Assembly (NCBI RefSeq): GCF_003390395.1
Contig: NZ_QUOV01000001.1
Coordinates: 1,178,001-1,242,000, forward strand
Source of the DNA: Thalassotalea euphylliae
GTDB taxonomy: Bacteria; Pseudomonadota; Gammaproteobacteria; Enterobacterales; Alteromonadaceae
Reading direction: 5' to 3'
Length of the DNA stretch: 64,000 nucleotides
In this document: one piece after another, positions 34,330 to 45,994 of the stretch
Layout: every line of letters begins with the position of its first letter
Numbering within the stretch: the stretch's first letter is position 1
Translations under genes and position numbers: made by a program
The notes under the pieces: model-generated
Database searches by the model: none
The model's input: the letters and a program-made list of their open reading frames with translations, nothing else
Told to the model about the DNA's origin: nothing

Positions 34330-35852
34330 ATACTATTTATCAGTTAGTTAATCAACATCGACTAAACACCCCGCAGAAAACCGCAATCACGTACCAAGAC
34401 CAAACCAGAAGTTATCAATCCTTGCTAGAGGACGTCGATGCTTTTGCTAATGGTTTGCTTTCAATTGGGGTAAGGAGAGGTAGCAAGCTTGCATTGTTTT
34501 GTGGCAACAATAATGAGTTTGTCATTACACTGTTAGCAGTTGCTAAATTGGGGGCCGCGATAGCGCCACTGCCACTGACATTGAAGGGGAAAGCTTTAGC
34601 GACAGCACTAACAACAATTGACTGCGACTACGTTATTGCTTGGCAACATATTAGCAAGCTATTGCTTTCTCAGTCGCTAATCTCAAGCAAGCATTTAGTG
34701 ACGATTGGCAGTAAAGCGGCAAACGAGCATAGCTTTACTGAACTAATGGAAAGCGACATAAAGCCTCTTTTGGGTAATGATGAGGTATCTGCTGATGACG
34801 ATTTTATTTATACGTTGACTTCTGGTTCGACAGGTGCACCAAAACCTATCGTATTTAGTCAACAAACGAAGATAAATCGTGCGTTTAGAGCGACGGTTGA
34901 TTATTACCAGCTAAGCGCTGAGGATGTCGTTCTAGTGGCTACGCCGATGTATCACTCTTTAGCCCAGCGCTCAGTGTTAATGCCGCTTATGCTTGGCGCA
35001 AGCGCAGTGCTTCTGCCAAAATTTTCTGTGCCTGCTTGGTTATTAGCTGTAGAGCAACAACAAGTATCCTTTCTTTTTGCTGTTGCCAGTCAGTTAACGG
35101 CTTTATTACCTGAGTTGGACAAAGCAAAGCTAAGCTCTTTGCGAGTGATTGTTTCATCGTCAGCAACGCTATCAGCCGAAGACAAACGATTGCTGCTTGA
35201 TAAGTTAGATTGCCAATTTCATGAGTGTTACGGTGCGTCGGAGCTTGGTGTTGTCACTGATTTTGATGTTACAGGAGAAAATCAACCACTTACCAGTGTT
35301 GGTAAAGCGCTGCCTTTCGTTGAGCTTAAAGTGATTGATGAGCAGCGAAAAGAGTTGCCTGCGGGTCAGGTAGGGGAAATTGTGTGCCGCTCTTCAACTT
35401 GTTTCAAAGGGTATTACAATCTTCCTCAGCAAACTGCAGAAAGTTTGGACGAGCAAGGTTACTTTTATACTGGTGATTTAGGTTATCTTGATGAGGCTGG
35501 GTACTTATACTATATGGGCAGGAAAAAAGAAGTTATCTCTTCTGGCGGTATAAACGTTTATCCAAGCGACATAGAATCAGTTATCAAAACTCACCCTTTG
35601 GTTAGTGAGTGTGTAGCGTTCGGTGTTCCCGATAAAAAGTTCGGGGAGATGATTAAAGTGGTTTTTGAAACGCTAGATGAAACGATGTGCATTGACGAGA
35701 TGGAACTTCGCAAGCTTTGTTTTGAGCAACTAACCGACTATCAGCAACCTAAGTATATTCTTCAGGTTGAACGCTTAGAGCGAAATAAATTAGGTAAGTT
35801 ATTGAGAAATAATATTAAATTAGCGTACCAAACACCAGGAATTGAGCTTTAA
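34326..35852 (+). CDS. Acyl-activating AMP-dependent synthetase/ligase
   Basis: A 508-residue ANL-superfamily enzyme. Core motifs are visible: TLTSGSTGAPKP (P-loop), YGASELG (A5), YFYTGDLGYLDEAGY with the ribose-binding Asp, GRKKEVISSGGINVYP (hinge) and a C-terminal NKLGKLLR with the adenylation Lys. It would activate a carboxylic acid as acyl-AMP and load CoA or the ACP at 32393. The start is TTG 34326, supported by AAGGA about 9 bases upstream, and overlaps the preceding stop by 4 bases. The acid used cannot be named from sequence. Confidence 0.87.
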   Translation: MNTIYQLVNQHRLNTPQKTAITYQDQTRSYQSLLEDVDAFANGLLSIGVRRGSKLALFCGNNNEFVITLLAVAKLGAAIAPLPLTLKGKALATALTTIDCDYVIAWQHISKLLLSQSLISSKHLVTIGSKAANEHSFTELMESDIKPLLGNDEVSADDDFIYTLTSGSTGAPKPIVFSQQTKINRAFRATVDYYQLSAEDVVLVATPMYHSLAQRSVLMPLMLGASAVLLPKFSVPAWLLAVEQQQVSFLFAVASQLTALLPELDKAKLSSLRVIVSSSATLSAEDKRLLLDKLDCQFHECYGASELGVVTDFDVTGENQPLTSVGKALPFVELKVIDEQRKELPAGQVGEIVCRSSTCFKGYYNLPQQTAESLDEQGYFYTGDLGYLDEAGYLYYMGRKKEVISSGGINVYPSDIESVIKTHPLVSECVAFGVPDKKFGEMIKVVFETLDETMCIDEMELRKLCFEQLTDYQQPKYILQVERLERNKLGKLLRNNIKLAYQTPGIEL

Positions 35853-36974
35853 ATGATTCATGAGCTAATAGATCGTTTTTTACATAATGATGAACAAAAG
35901 TATATCTTCGGTACGACCTCTGAAGCAAAAGCCTTAGTTCAGCTTTGTCGTCAATGTAACATCAAACTTACTGGCATTATCGATAACTTTTATCCTCATT
36001 CAGACTTTGCTGGGTTGCCTTGTCAAAAATTAGCAGATGTTTCGCCCAACTCTCTTGTGCTATCCGCGGTAACCAATAGCAGGCCTATTGAGGTTGCAAA
36101 GTTACTTACTGACAACGATTTTGAACACATTGATTATTATAGCTTTTTCCGTTTTTCTGGGTTGTCATGCCCTAAGATTGAGTTTTGGCATGGGGCAAAA
36201 GCACATTGGCAAGCTAATCTAACTCGCTACCAAACAGTAAAAAACCTCCTTGAAGATGAGCAGTCAAAAGAAACTTTTGATGCCGTCGTCGCGTTCAGAA
36301 ACTCCTATGATTTGGCTAACATGAAAGGCTTTACATTTGATATTAGTAATATGTATATGGAGTCTTTTATTTTACCATTTCGTGAGCATGGTGTGTTCTT
36401 TGATTTAGGAGCATTTGATGGCACGGATACGCGTAGGTTTTTACAACGATGTCAAACGGGCGAAAGCTACTTATTTGAGCCAATTCCTGAACAAGTAAGC
36501 AAGCTTGATAAGTTTGCCGGTGACAATGAACGAATACATCTCGTACCTGTTGCTGTAGGAGAGAATACTCAAACGGTTAGGTTTTGTGTAGGCGGCACGT
36601 CTTCAAAGGTACTTGATTTGGATAAACAAACGGCAAGTGAGGAATCTAGAGAAGCACAAGAGGAGCTTAAGGGAATAGATGCCTTGAATGGCACGGTTGA
36701 AGTTAATCAAATCAGTCTTGATGATTTTTACCGTAAGCACAGTATTATCCCAGAGTACGTCAAAATGGATGTAGAGGGTGCTGAACAATCCGTTATTCGA
36801 GGGATGAATAAATTACTTGTTGAGCATAAGCCTAAGTTGGCGGTAAGTGTTTATCACAGGGTTGAAGATATTATTGATATCCCGCTAATGATCAAACGTG
36901 CGAATCCTGATTATAAGTTTTATTTACGCCATTACACACAAGGCTACAGTGAAACCGTGCTATTTGCTGTCTAA
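35853..36974 (+). CDS. FkbM-family methyltransferase (2) with N-terminal Rossmann-like part
   Basis: The 373-residue protein starts with a ~110-residue Rossmann-like segment (YIFGTTSEAKALVQLC, GIIDNF) often seen in sugar-cluster proteins. The FkbM methyltransferase follows: FFDLGAFDGTDTRRFL, YLFEPIPEQV and EYVKMDVEGAEQSVIRGM. It probably methylates the second nonulosonate, its acyl group or its precursor. It starts directly after the ligase stop and ends the plus-strand part of this module, facing the Gfo/Idh gene. Confidence 0.82.
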   Translation: MIHELIDRFLHNDEQKYIFGTTSEAKALVQLCRQCNIKLTGIIDNFYPHSDFAGLPCQKLADVSPNSLVLSAVTNSRPIEVAKLLTDNDFEHIDYYSFFRFSGLSCPKIEFWHGAKAHWQANLTRYQTVKNLLEDEQSKETFDAVVAFRNSYDLANMKGFTFDISNMYMESFILPFREHGVFFDLGAFDGTDTRRFLQRCQTGESYLFEPIPEQVSKLDKFAGDNERIHLVPVAVGENTQTVRFCVGGTSSKVLDLDKQTASEESREAQEELKGIDALNGTVEVNQISLDDFYRKHSIIPEYVKMDVEGAEQSVIRGMNKLLVEHKPKLAVSVYHRVEDIIDIPLMIKRANPDYKFYLRHYTQGYSETVLFAV

Positions 36975-37040
36975 ATTCTTATTTTCCTGAGTTTACTTCA
37001 TGGCAATCGGCGAGTAATGTACTTTGCTTATTCTAACTTC

Positions 37041-37080
37041 TTAGCTGCCAGCCTAGTTTATTAGCTGCCAGCCTAGTTTA
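37041..37080. repeat. Perfect 20-bp tandem duplication at a stop codon
   Basis: Two identical copies of TTAGCTGCCAGCCTAGTTTA at 37041-37060 and 37061-37080. The second copy contains the end of the Gfo/Idh gene including its stop codon, so the duplication adds a spare stop downstream. It looks like a recent slippage event. Confidence 0.9.
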
Positions 37081-38230
37081 CTTGATGCTTAGCGATATGC
37101 TCCCACTCACCTGAAGTATCTGATGCTTGTGCAGCAGCAAATAGTGCTAGGCCGTGAGTTGCATGGTCTAAGCCATAGACGTAGGGAGAGTCATATGGTT
37201 CATGCCGTTTGAATGCTAACAAACTATCGGCAATATCGGCATAAAGGTTGGCAAATGCTTCTACAAAACCTGTTGGGTGTCCTGGTTTCATGCGATTGTA
37301 ACGGAGCTCACTCACAACTAAGCACTTACTCGCACGATCAATGATTTTTCGGGTACCATCGTTATAGCTAATGTCTAATTCATCTGGGTTAAGCTGATAC
37401 CAGCTTGCACTGCCGAGTTCACCATATACTCTGACCTGTAGACCATTTCTGTGACCTATCGCGGTTTTCGACATCCACATGCTGCCCTTAATGTCTTTTG
37501 GATATTTAAGTAACATGTTTACGTCATCAACGAGCTTGTCGTATTGCGAGTGGTTGGCGAACTGAGCAACAGTGGCGATTGGTTCGTGGCCGATAAGTAG
37601 GCTGGAAAGGTGGTGTAAATGAACGCCAAGGTCTAAACAGATCGTCGGAACTTCTTCATCATGTAAGCGCCAAGCTTGAGGTTGTGCTACTTTACCTGCA
37701 ATATCCGGAGGTCTGCGAAACCCCTCTTGTGGCATTTCTAAGTGAATTTTCTGTATTTTACCCAACTCGCCTTTTGCAATACGTTGCCGTAACTCGCGAA
37801 CCATGGGGTAACCACTGTAATTATAGGTCACAGCTAGAAACTGCTTCGAAGAATCGTAAAATTTACGCAGCTTTGCTGCCTCTTTCGGGCCACAAACGAG
37901 TGATTTCTCACAAATCACATTGGCGCCAGCTTTAAGCAATACTTCGAGCATTGCCAAATGATCGGGTGTTGGTGTTAGTAAAACAAATGCATCAACTCTG
38001 TCTTGTTCGTTTTCAATTAATACTTGCCAATCGTTATAGGTACGCTCAGAGCTCACTCCCCATTGTATTGCTGTTGCTTGATTGCGGTCAGCATCTCGAC
38101 AAAAAGCACCAGCCACCACTTGAAAACGGTTATCCATTTGGCTGGCACAAAAATGCACATAACCAACAGCGGAAGTTTCACCACCGCCGATAAAAGCAAG
38201 CTGAAGTGGTGTAGTTGGAGAGCTTGTCAT
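37073..38230 (-). CDS. Gfo/Idh/MocA-family oxidoreductase
   Basis: A 385-residue NAD(P)-dependent oxidoreductase. The N-terminal Rossmann fold begins LQLAFIGGGETSAVGY; CEKSLV holds the family Glu-Lys. CLDLGVHLHHLSSLL gives the Asp and His of the active site in the C-terminal domain. Relatives oxidise or reduce a sugar hydroxyl/carbonyl or act on sugar acids. It is near pseB/pseC but is 153 bases away from pseC on the same strand, so co-transcription is possible. No substrate can be read. The stop lies in a 20-bp tandem duplication. Confidence 0.82.
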   Translation of the reverse strand: MTSSPTTPLQLAFIGGGETSAVGYVHFCASQMDNRFQVVAGAFCRDADRNQATAIQWGVSSERTYNDWQVLIENEQDRVDAFVLLTPTPDHLAMLEVLLKAGANVICEKSLVCGPKEAAKLRKFYDSSKQFLAVTYNYSGYPMVRELRQRIAKGELGKIQKIHLEMPQEGFRRPPDIAGKVAQPQAWRLHDEEVPTICLDLGVHLHHLSSLLIGHEPIATVAQFANHSQYDKLVDDVNMLLKYPKDIKGSMWMSKTAIGHRNGLQVRVYGELGSASWYQLNPDELDISYNDGTRKIIDRASKCLVVSELRYNRMKPGHPTGFVEAFANLYADIADSLLAFKRHEPYDSPYVYGLDHATHGLALFAAAQASDTSGEWEHIAKHQVN

Positions 38231-38383
38231 CCTATTTTAATTCCTGTTTTAATTCTTTTTATATCTCAACAAAAGTGAGTCGTGATAGTTGAAATTGCAA
38301 TTTACAAGATTTAGTAAGCGCAAGGGATTTTGTATAAAATGCTTAGTATAAAGCGCTCAATCTAAAGTAGTCAGCCAACACAA
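38231..38383. other. Gap between pseC and the Gfo/Idh gene
   Basis: 153 bp of AT-rich sequence on the minus-strand path. I see no clear hairpin or promoter; run-through from pseC is possible. Confidence 0.4.
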
Positions 38384-40563
<2,180 letters not shown>

Positions 40564-40785
40564 TCAAAGAGAAAGCAAATAATATTCCCAAAATACCAAA
40601 TTCACTCAGAGAAGAGAATAACTATATGAATCAACAGCACTGATTGTTCAAATAAGCCGCTAAGCATCATGTTTTTGAACGAGGTGACGTATTTTTGACT
40701 GCCTAAGCGTCAATTTTCTGTTGCTTATTTCAATGACACCGTTAGAATCGGATCATCATTATTATAAGTGGCAGTACAAATACTT

Positions 40786-42276
40786 ATGCATGGTCAAAAG
40801 CAAATCCTTGTAGTGGATAATGACGCAGCAAGGCGTCAGCAAATTGAAACGGTATTAGCGTTTGTTGGTGAGCACTTTTTGTCTTGTGCAGAAGACGAGC
40901 TGATCAATGTTTTTAAACAAACCGCGAATGTGCTAACAGTGATTTTTGCTGGCAATGTGTCGCATTCAGCAGTGCAGCTAATAGCTAATAATCCGCGTTG
41001 TCCATTTGTATTGCATGATGTGCTTGATCAAAACGCAGTGGCTAATTACGCCAATGTCATTGGCGAGCTGTCAGTACCACTCAATTATGCTCAGTTAACA
41101 GAGCAGATTCACCACTGCCACCAGTACCATAATAAGCTACCCACGAAAGGCCAAGGCAAACCGGGTAGCACTAAACTATTTCGTTCACTCATTGGTGTTA
41201 GTAAGCCAATGCAACAAGTACGTTTTTTGATTGAACAAGTGGCGCCAACTGCGGCTAACGTTTTAGTGCTAGGTGAATCGGGCACAGGTAAAGAAGTTGT
41301 CGCGCGCAACATTCACAATCTATCTGATCGTTCAAATGCACCGTTTGTGCCTGTGAACTGCGGTGCTATACCTGCTGAGTTACTGGAAAGTGAGCTGTTT
41401 GGCCATGAGAAGGGCGCGTTTACCGGGGCAATTTCTAGCCGTAAAGGACGTTTTGAGTTAGCCGAAGGTGGCACACTATTTCTCGATGAAATCGGCGATA
41501 TGCCACAGCCAATGCAAGTTAAACTGCTGCGCGTACTGCAAGAACGCACGTTTGAACGCGTCGGCGGTAGCAAAAGTATTAAAGCGAATGTGCGTGTTAT
41601 CGCAGCGACTCATCAAAACCTTGAAAATATGATCAAAACGGGTGACTTCCGTGAAGATTTATTTTATCGCCTGAATGTATTCCCGATTGAAACACCAGCG
41701 CTTCGAGAGCGAAAGGAAGACGTACCGCTGCTTTTACAAGAGCTGGTATCGCGTTTTGAGGCGGAACAAAATAGCAGTGTGCGCTTTACTGAAAAAGCAA
41801 TTGAATCTCTGATGGAACACCCATGGGCAGGTAATGTTCGTGAACTTTCAAACCTTATTGAACGCATGATCATTATGTATGGTGATCAAGTGGTTAATGT
41901 CAGTGAGCTACCTGCCAAGTATCAGCATATTGATGTTGATGAATACGAGCCAGAATACCCTGAAGAGCTGCAAGAGCGCGAAGCAATTAACGAGCTGTTT
42001 GCTGGCTTTGACTATGACGACGATGATTTGTCAGAGACAGAAGAAGTAGTTGATAATTCACAACCGGAGGAACAGCCTGCACCAGCTTCGGTAGGGGTAT
42101 TGCCAAGTGAAGGTATTAACCTTAAAGAATACCTAGCCGATCTTGAAGTATCGTTAATCAACCAAGCCTTAGAGCAGCACCAAGGTGTTGTGGCTAGAGC
42201 GGCTGAACTGCTCGGCATGCGCCGAACAACGCTGGTTGAAAAAATGAAAAAATACGACTTACAAAAAGATAAGTAA
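40786..42276 (+). CDS. flrA: Sigma-54-dependent flagellar master regulator FlrA (FleQ)
   Basis: A bacterial enhancer-binding protein of about 496 residues. The N-terminal FleQ domain ([15 protein letters not shown]) resembles a receiver but has no phospho-Asp where expected (VIFAGN). The AAA+ core has [10 protein letters not shown] (Walker A), GAFTGA (sigma-54 contact) and [11 protein letters not shown] (Walker B). The C-terminal HTH is [21 protein letters not shown] very acidic linker of ~60 residues lies between AAA+ and HTH. It heads the flagellar hierarchy and should activate flrBC and the fliE operon at the -24/-12 sites listed below. ATG 40786 gives the usual FleQ start; GTG 40768 is an alternative. 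A strong terminator follows. Confidence 0.93.
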   Translation: MHGQKQILVVDNDAARRQQIETVLAFVGEHFLSCAEDELINVFKQTANVLTVIFAGNVSHSAVQLIANNPRCPFVLHDVLDQNAVANYANVIGELSVPLNYAQLTEQIHHCHQYHNKLPTKGQGKPGSTKLFRSLIGVSKPMQQVRFLIEQVAPTAANVLVLGESGTGKEVVARNIHNLSDRSNAPFVPVNCGAIPAELLESELFGHEKGAFTGAISSRKGRFELAEGGTLFLDEIGDMPQPMQVKLLRVLQERTFERVGGSKSIKANVRVIAATHQNLENMIKTGDFREDLFYRLNVFPIETPALRERKEDVPLLLQELVSRFEAEQNSSVRFTEKAIESLMEHPWAGNVRELSNLIERMIIMYGDQVVNVSELPAKYQHIDVDEYEPEYPEELQEREAINELFAGFDYDDDDLSETEEVVDNSQPEEQPAPASVGVLPSEGINLKEYLADLEVSLINQALEQHQGVVARAAELLGMRRTTLVEKMKKYDLQKDK

Positions 42277-42329
42277 TCTAAGTAAGTTAGTTGTTTAAGT
42301 TAGTTAGTAGTTAAACGACATAAGAACAT

Positions 42330-42365
42330 AAAAGGGCGAGCTGATTAAAACCAGCTCGCCCTTTT
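42330..42365. terminator. Bidirectional rho-independent terminator after flrA
   Basis: AAAAGGGCGAGCTG pairs with CAGCTCGCCCTTTT around a short loop, a strong GC-rich stem with T-run on both strands. It separates flrA from the convergent gene at 42393. Confidence 0.93.
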
Positions 42366-42392
42366 GAGTATTTGGTGTAAACCAGTACGTGT

Positions 42393-42683
42393 CTAAGATA
42401 GTGGTACGTGGTGAACAATACCTGCCATACCGTCATTTTTTGCTGCTAAAATTGCTTCAGCAACCACTTCGTGATTCACCTCGTCGGCTTCGTTAAGTAA
42501 GCTTTGCTCTTCTATAACGATATTGTCCCAGCCTTTGTTCATCATATACTGTTCAATTGATGCTAATTGGTCGTCAAGGCTTTCATTTTGAGTGAACAGG
42601 CTAAAGCTGTATCGTTTGCCTTTGACGAAGCTGCTGCTGTTTGCTGCATGATTTGATTCTGCACTTCCACCAAGTACTAACAT
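42393..42683 (-). CDS. Hypothetical protein between flrA and flrB
   Basis: A 96-residue soluble, acidic protein on the opposite strand from the flagellar genes. No family is recognised. There is no signal peptide or membrane segment. The central part (QLASIEQYMMNKGWDNIVIEE) looks alpha/beta. AAGGTG lies about 8 bases before ATG 42683, so the start is supported. It converges on flrA across a shared terminator. Its presence, and its separation of flrA from flrBC, may be lineage-specific. Confidence 0.65.
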   Translation of the reverse strand: MLVLGGSAESNHAANSSSFVKGKRYSFSLFTQNESLDDQLASIEQYMMNKGWDNIVIEEQSLLNEADEVNHEVVAEAILAAKNDGMAGIVHHVPLS

Positions 42684-42704
42684 ATAAACACCTTATTCAT
42701 TGTC

Positions 42705-42746
42705 TGCTAAAAATTGTTTGCTAAAAACTGTTTTCTAAAAATTTAC
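42705..42746. repeat. Imperfect 14-bp tandem repeat, nearly three units
   Basis: TGCTAAAAATTGTT (42705-42718), TGCTAAAAACTGTT (42719-42732) and a decayed TTCTAAAAATTTAC (42733-42746). It lies just upstream of the hypothetical gene on the minus strand, in its promoter region. Confidence 0.7.
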
Positions 42747-43039
42747 TAGAATTCGCTCGATAACTAATCCCAAGAAAAATACTCAACTGAACACTTCTCT
42801 ATTCCGAATCAATTATCCTTGTGTACATTCTTCTTTAAATACCATGCAGAGATAGTGCCAACAATAAAGTTTTCCTTATCCAACTGTTTTGAAAGAGTTT
42901 TTGTTTTTATCTAGCTAGTTTAATAGGTAAATTTTTAATTTTTGACGCTTGTTATTTATACGCGTTTTAAATGACTGACAGAAAATTGGCATCAACAAAA
43001 TAACCTTGTAAGTCTATGTAAATAAAGAAATAAATATTT

Positions 43040-43054
43040 TGGCACTATAAATGC
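43040..43054 (+). promoter_or_regulatory. Sigma-54 (RpoN) promoter upstream of flrBC
   Basis: TGGCAC-TATAA-ATGC, the -24 GG and -12 GC elements with correct spacing; one base differs from TTGC. It lies ~104 bases before the flrB start. In Vibrio-type hierarchies FlrA activates flrBC through such a site. Confidence 0.75.
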
Positions 43055-43157
43055 TAAATCCTAAGTACTTAGCTCATTTTAGAGCACTTTTATCGTTCAT
43101 TGCTTTAGGTCAATCAAAACCTAGTAAGCAATTTACAGCAAACTTCGGGGAAGCATT

Positions 43158-44360
43158 ATGGCTATCGCTTTAAACACTCATCATCTTGACGCTAGCAGTA
43201 CTAGTGCCATTTTTGGTCAAGGCTGTTTTGCATTTGAAGAGCACAAAGATAACTTAAGCAAGGAAGCTTATGTCGGTGAGTTAGCCTTTTTACGCCAGCA
43301 GAGCAGTCAGTTAAGTCAGCTTATTGATGTTATGCCAACAGGTGTCATCATACTCGATGGCAATGGCATTGTTGTGCGTGTTAACGAATTTGCTAAGCAA
43401 TTACTAGACGAGCCCATTTTAGGGCAAGCATGGTTTGATGTGATCAAGCGCTCGTTCAAGCCACGCGCTGATGACTGGCATGAAGTTTCGCTAAAAGATG
43501 GCCGCCGCGTGAAACTTGAGATTAGCGCATTAGGTCACCAGCCAGGTCAGCTAATTATGATCACTGACCTTACTGAAACTCGGTTATTGCAAGATAAACT
43601 AGGCCAACTGCAGCGCTTGTCTTCATTAGGGCGCATGGTTTCTAAACTGGCGCATCAAATTCGTACGCCGTTATCTGCTGCCATGTTGTACGGTGCCAAC
43701 TTAGCGAATGAAAATTTACCTGAATCCTCAAAAACAGGGTTTCAAGAAAAACTCATGTCGCGCCTTACCGATTTAGAACAGCAAGTTAACGATATGTTGT
43801 TGTTTGCCAAAAGTGGTAATCAACAAGTGGTCACTACGCTCAATGTTAACGAGCTTGTAGAAAAGTCAGTACACGCGATGGAAGCCCTAGTTAATAAATC
43901 AGAAAGTGAGGTTAAGCTGCATTTAACTAACACCCATTGCCAAGTACTGGGTAACGAAAGTGCGCTTTCAGGCGCCCTGCAAAACCTTATTCACAACAGT
44001 TTAGAGGTTATTAAGCAGAAAGCTTTCATTGATATTACCGTCGAGGCTCACGAACAGTTCGTTTATATCAGCGTTAAAGACAACGGCGACGGGATTGACG
44101 CATCAATGGCTGACAAAATCTTTGAACCATTTTTTACCTCGCGTGCAAAAGGCACAGGTCTTGGCTTAGCCGTCGTGAAGTCGGTCGCCAATGCCCATCA
44201 AGGGGATGTGAAACTGATTAGTGGCCCAAATGAAGGGGCCAATATATGTATTAAGCTGCCTTTGCTCGTGGCAGGTAATCATACTGCAGCTGCAGACAAT
44301 TCGATTAACCATAACTCAACAGAGTTGACACAACATTTTCAGGAGGTTGCCCATGGGTAG
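43158..44360 (+). CDS. flrB: Sensor histidine kinase FlrB (FleS)
   Basis: A 400-residue cytosolic two-component kinase without membrane segments. A PAS domain spans about residues 50-145 ([20 protein letters not shown]). The H-box is [15 protein letters not shown] with phospho-acceptor His166. The N-box [11 protein letters not shown] and G-boxes DNGDGID and GTGLGLAVV form the ATPase domain. It phosphorylates FlrC to switch on hook-basal-body genes. A good ribosome site precedes ATG 43158, and the gene overlaps flrC by 8 bases. Confidence 0.92.
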   Translation: MAIALNTHHLDASSTSAIFGQGCFAFEEHKDNLSKEAYVGELAFLRQQSSQLSQLIDVMPTGVIILDGNGIVVRVNEFAKQLLDEPILGQAWFDVIKRSFKPRADDWHEVSLKDGRRVKLEISALGHQPGQLIMITDLTETRLLQDKLGQLQRLSSLGRMVSKLAHQIRTPLSAAMLYGANLANENLPESSKTGFQEKLMSRLTDLEQQVNDMLLFAKSGNQQVVTTLNVNELVEKSVHAMEALVNKSESEVKLHLTNTHCQVLGNESALSGALQNLIHNSLEVIKQKAFIDITVEAHEQFVYISVKDNGDGIDASMADKIFEPFFTSRAKGTGLGLAVVKSVANAHQGDVKLISGPNEGANICIKLPLLVAGNHTAAADNSINHNSTELTQHFQEVAHG

Positions 44361-45693
44361 TAGCAAAATTCTCGTTGTTGAAGATGATGCGGGCTTACGT
44401 GAAGCACTCATCGACACGCTACTGTTAGCTGGCTATGAATGTGTTGAGGCAGATTCTGGCGAACAAGCCTTGATGATGCTTAAGCAACAAAGTGTTGATT
44501 TAGTAGTGAGCGATGTACAAATGGGTGGCATGTCGGGTTTATCGTTACTGAAAAGTGTTAAAGCGACCTACCCGAATTTACCTATGTTGCTGATGACGGC
44601 GTATGGCACTATCGATGATGCCGTACAGGCGATGAAAGATGGTGCTAGTAACTATATGGCTAAGCCATTTGCACCCGAAGTACTATTGAATATGGTCAGT
44701 CAATATGTGCCGATTTCTGCGGTTAACAAGCAAGAGCCAATTGCCAAAGACAGTAAAAGTATTGAGCTATTAACGCTTGCTCGTAAAGTTGCGACAACCG
44801 ACGCTTCAGTGATGGTACTAGGGCCAAGTGGCTCAGGTAAAGAAGTGTTAGCGCAATATGTGCACAATAATTCTGCGCGCAAAGAGGCGCCTTTTATTGC
44901 CATTAACTGCGCGGCAATTCCAGAGAATATGTTAGAAGCTACGCTATTTGGGTACGAGAAAGGCGCGTTTACGGGGGCTATTTCTGCTTGCCCTGGCAAG
45001 TTCGAGCAAGCCCAAGGCGGCACTATTTTACTCGATGAAATCACAGAAATGGATTTAAGCTTACAAGCTAAAATTTTACGTGTGCTGCAAGAGCGCGAAG
45101 TTGAACGCTTAGGTGGCCGTAAAACAATTTCACTTGATGTACGTGTTATTGCAACCAGTAACCGCGATCTAAAAGATGCCGTTCGTGAAGGCGTTTTCCG
45201 AGAAGACTTATACTACCGACTCAATGTATTCCCATTAACTTGGTTGCCACTGGCAGAGCGCCGAGATGATATTTTACCGTTAGCCAAACATTTGGCGCAT
45301 ATTCATAGCCAGCGCAACGGCCAGACAATGCCAGAGTTTAGCGCATGTGCGCGCAGCAAAATGCTGGCTTATCAATGGCCGGGCAACGTGCGCGAGCTGG
45401 ATAATGTGATGCAACGGGCGCTAATCCTGCATTCTGATCAGCTTATCAATGCGGGTGACATATTAATTGAAAACTTCGATACGCAAATTCAAGTCACTAC
45501 TGACATTGAGCATGAAAAAGAAGAAAAACTCGGTAATGAGCTTAAACAGCAAGAGCATCAAATTATTTTAGATACTTTGCAAGCATGCCAAGGCAGTCGA
45601 AAGGCCGTGGCTGAGCGGTTAGGGATCAGCCCAAGAACCTTGCGTTACAAAATTGCCAAAATGCGTGACTCAGGTATCGAAATACCGGCTTAG
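44353..45693 (+). CDS. flrC: Sigma-54-dependent response regulator FlrC (FleR)
   Basis: A 446-residue NtrC-type regulator. The receiver has ILVVEDDAGLREA and phospho-acceptor Asp54 in VVSDVQMGG. The AAA+ domain has GPSGSGKEVL (Walker A), GAFTGA and GGTILLDEITEMD. The C-terminal Fis-type HTH reads GSRKAVAERLGISPRTLRYK. The start is ATG 44353, because AGGAGG lies 6 bases before it; TTG 44347 would be too close to that site. It overlaps flrB, so the pair is translationally coupled. FlrC should act on the sigma-54 promoters at fliE, fliK and flhA or on other hook genes. Confidence 0.93.
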   Translation: MGSSKILVVEDDAGLREALIDTLLLAGYECVEADSGEQALMMLKQQSVDLVVSDVQMGGMSGLSLLKSVKATYPNLPMLLMTAYGTIDDAVQAMKDGASNYMAKPFAPEVLLNMVSQYVPISAVNKQEPIAKDSKSIELLTLARKVATTDASVMVLGPSGSGKEVLAQYVHNNSARKEAPFIAINCAAIPENMLEATLFGYEKGAFTGAISACPGKFEQAQGGTILLDEITEMDLSLQAKILRVLQEREVERLGGRKTISLDVRVIATSNRDLKDAVREGVFREDLYYRLNVFPLTWLPLAERRDDILPLAKHLAHIHSQRNGQTMPEFSACARSKMLAYQWPGNVRELDNVMQRALILHSDQLINAGDILIENFDTQIQVTTDIEHEKEEKLGNELKQQEHQIILDTLQACQGSRKAVAERLGISPRTLRYKIAKMRDSGIEIPA

Positions 45694-45774
45694 TACTTGC
45701 GTAGAACTTGCTTTGTACTTAATTAGAACTTGCTTAGCACTTTGACGGTTAGTTTCAACATCATTCCACCAGCC

Positions 45775-45802
45775 ACATCAGGTTAATTCCATCGCCTGAT
45801 GT
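45775..45802 (+). terminator. Possible weak terminator after flrC
   Basis: ACATCAGG pairs with CCTGATGT around a 12-base loop; a T-run begins about nine bases after the stem rather than directly. It may be a terminator or only a local inverted repeat. Confidence 0.35.
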
Positions 45803-45917
45803 AGCACCTCTTTTTGACGCCAGTTTTTGATATTTAGTCGTTCTAATTCCTCTAAACCTCATTATTAACTGATTAAATTACAAGTGGTTAGCCCTAATAA
45901 ACTCTGTTCTGTTTGAT

Positions 45918-45932
45918 TGGCACTATGCTTGC
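45918..45932 (+). promoter_or_regulatory. Sigma-54 (RpoN) promoter of the fliE operon
   Basis: TGGCAC-TATGC-TTGC matches the -24/-12 consensus in every conserved position with correct spacing. It is 63 bases upstream of fliE and should drive the basal-body/export operon under FlrA or FlrC control. Confidence 0.9.
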
Positions 45933-45994
45933 TTTACAAGGTAAGTAATGAGTTGGTGAATTAAACAACAGTTTTTTGACAGAGGTGAACCGTC

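Larger units (their letters stand above)
42684..43157. other. Intergenic region upstream of flrB
   Basis: 474 bp of AT-rich sequence without a convincing gene. It holds a short imperfect tandem repeat near its left end and a sigma-54 type promoter at 43040-43054 (both listed separately), plus the ribosome site GGGGAAG before flrB. Confidence 0.6.
45694..45994. other. Intergenic region between flrC and fliE
   Basis: 301 bp containing a short direct repeat (45702-45718 and 45724-45740, TAGAACTTGCTT with differing tails), a weak hairpin and a near-perfect sigma-54 promoter. No gene is seen. Confidence 0.6.

Noticed and set aside
42705..42746. CRISPR-like repeat
   Set aside because: The units are 14 bases, directly adjacent without spacers, and AT-rich; this is a simple tandem repeat.
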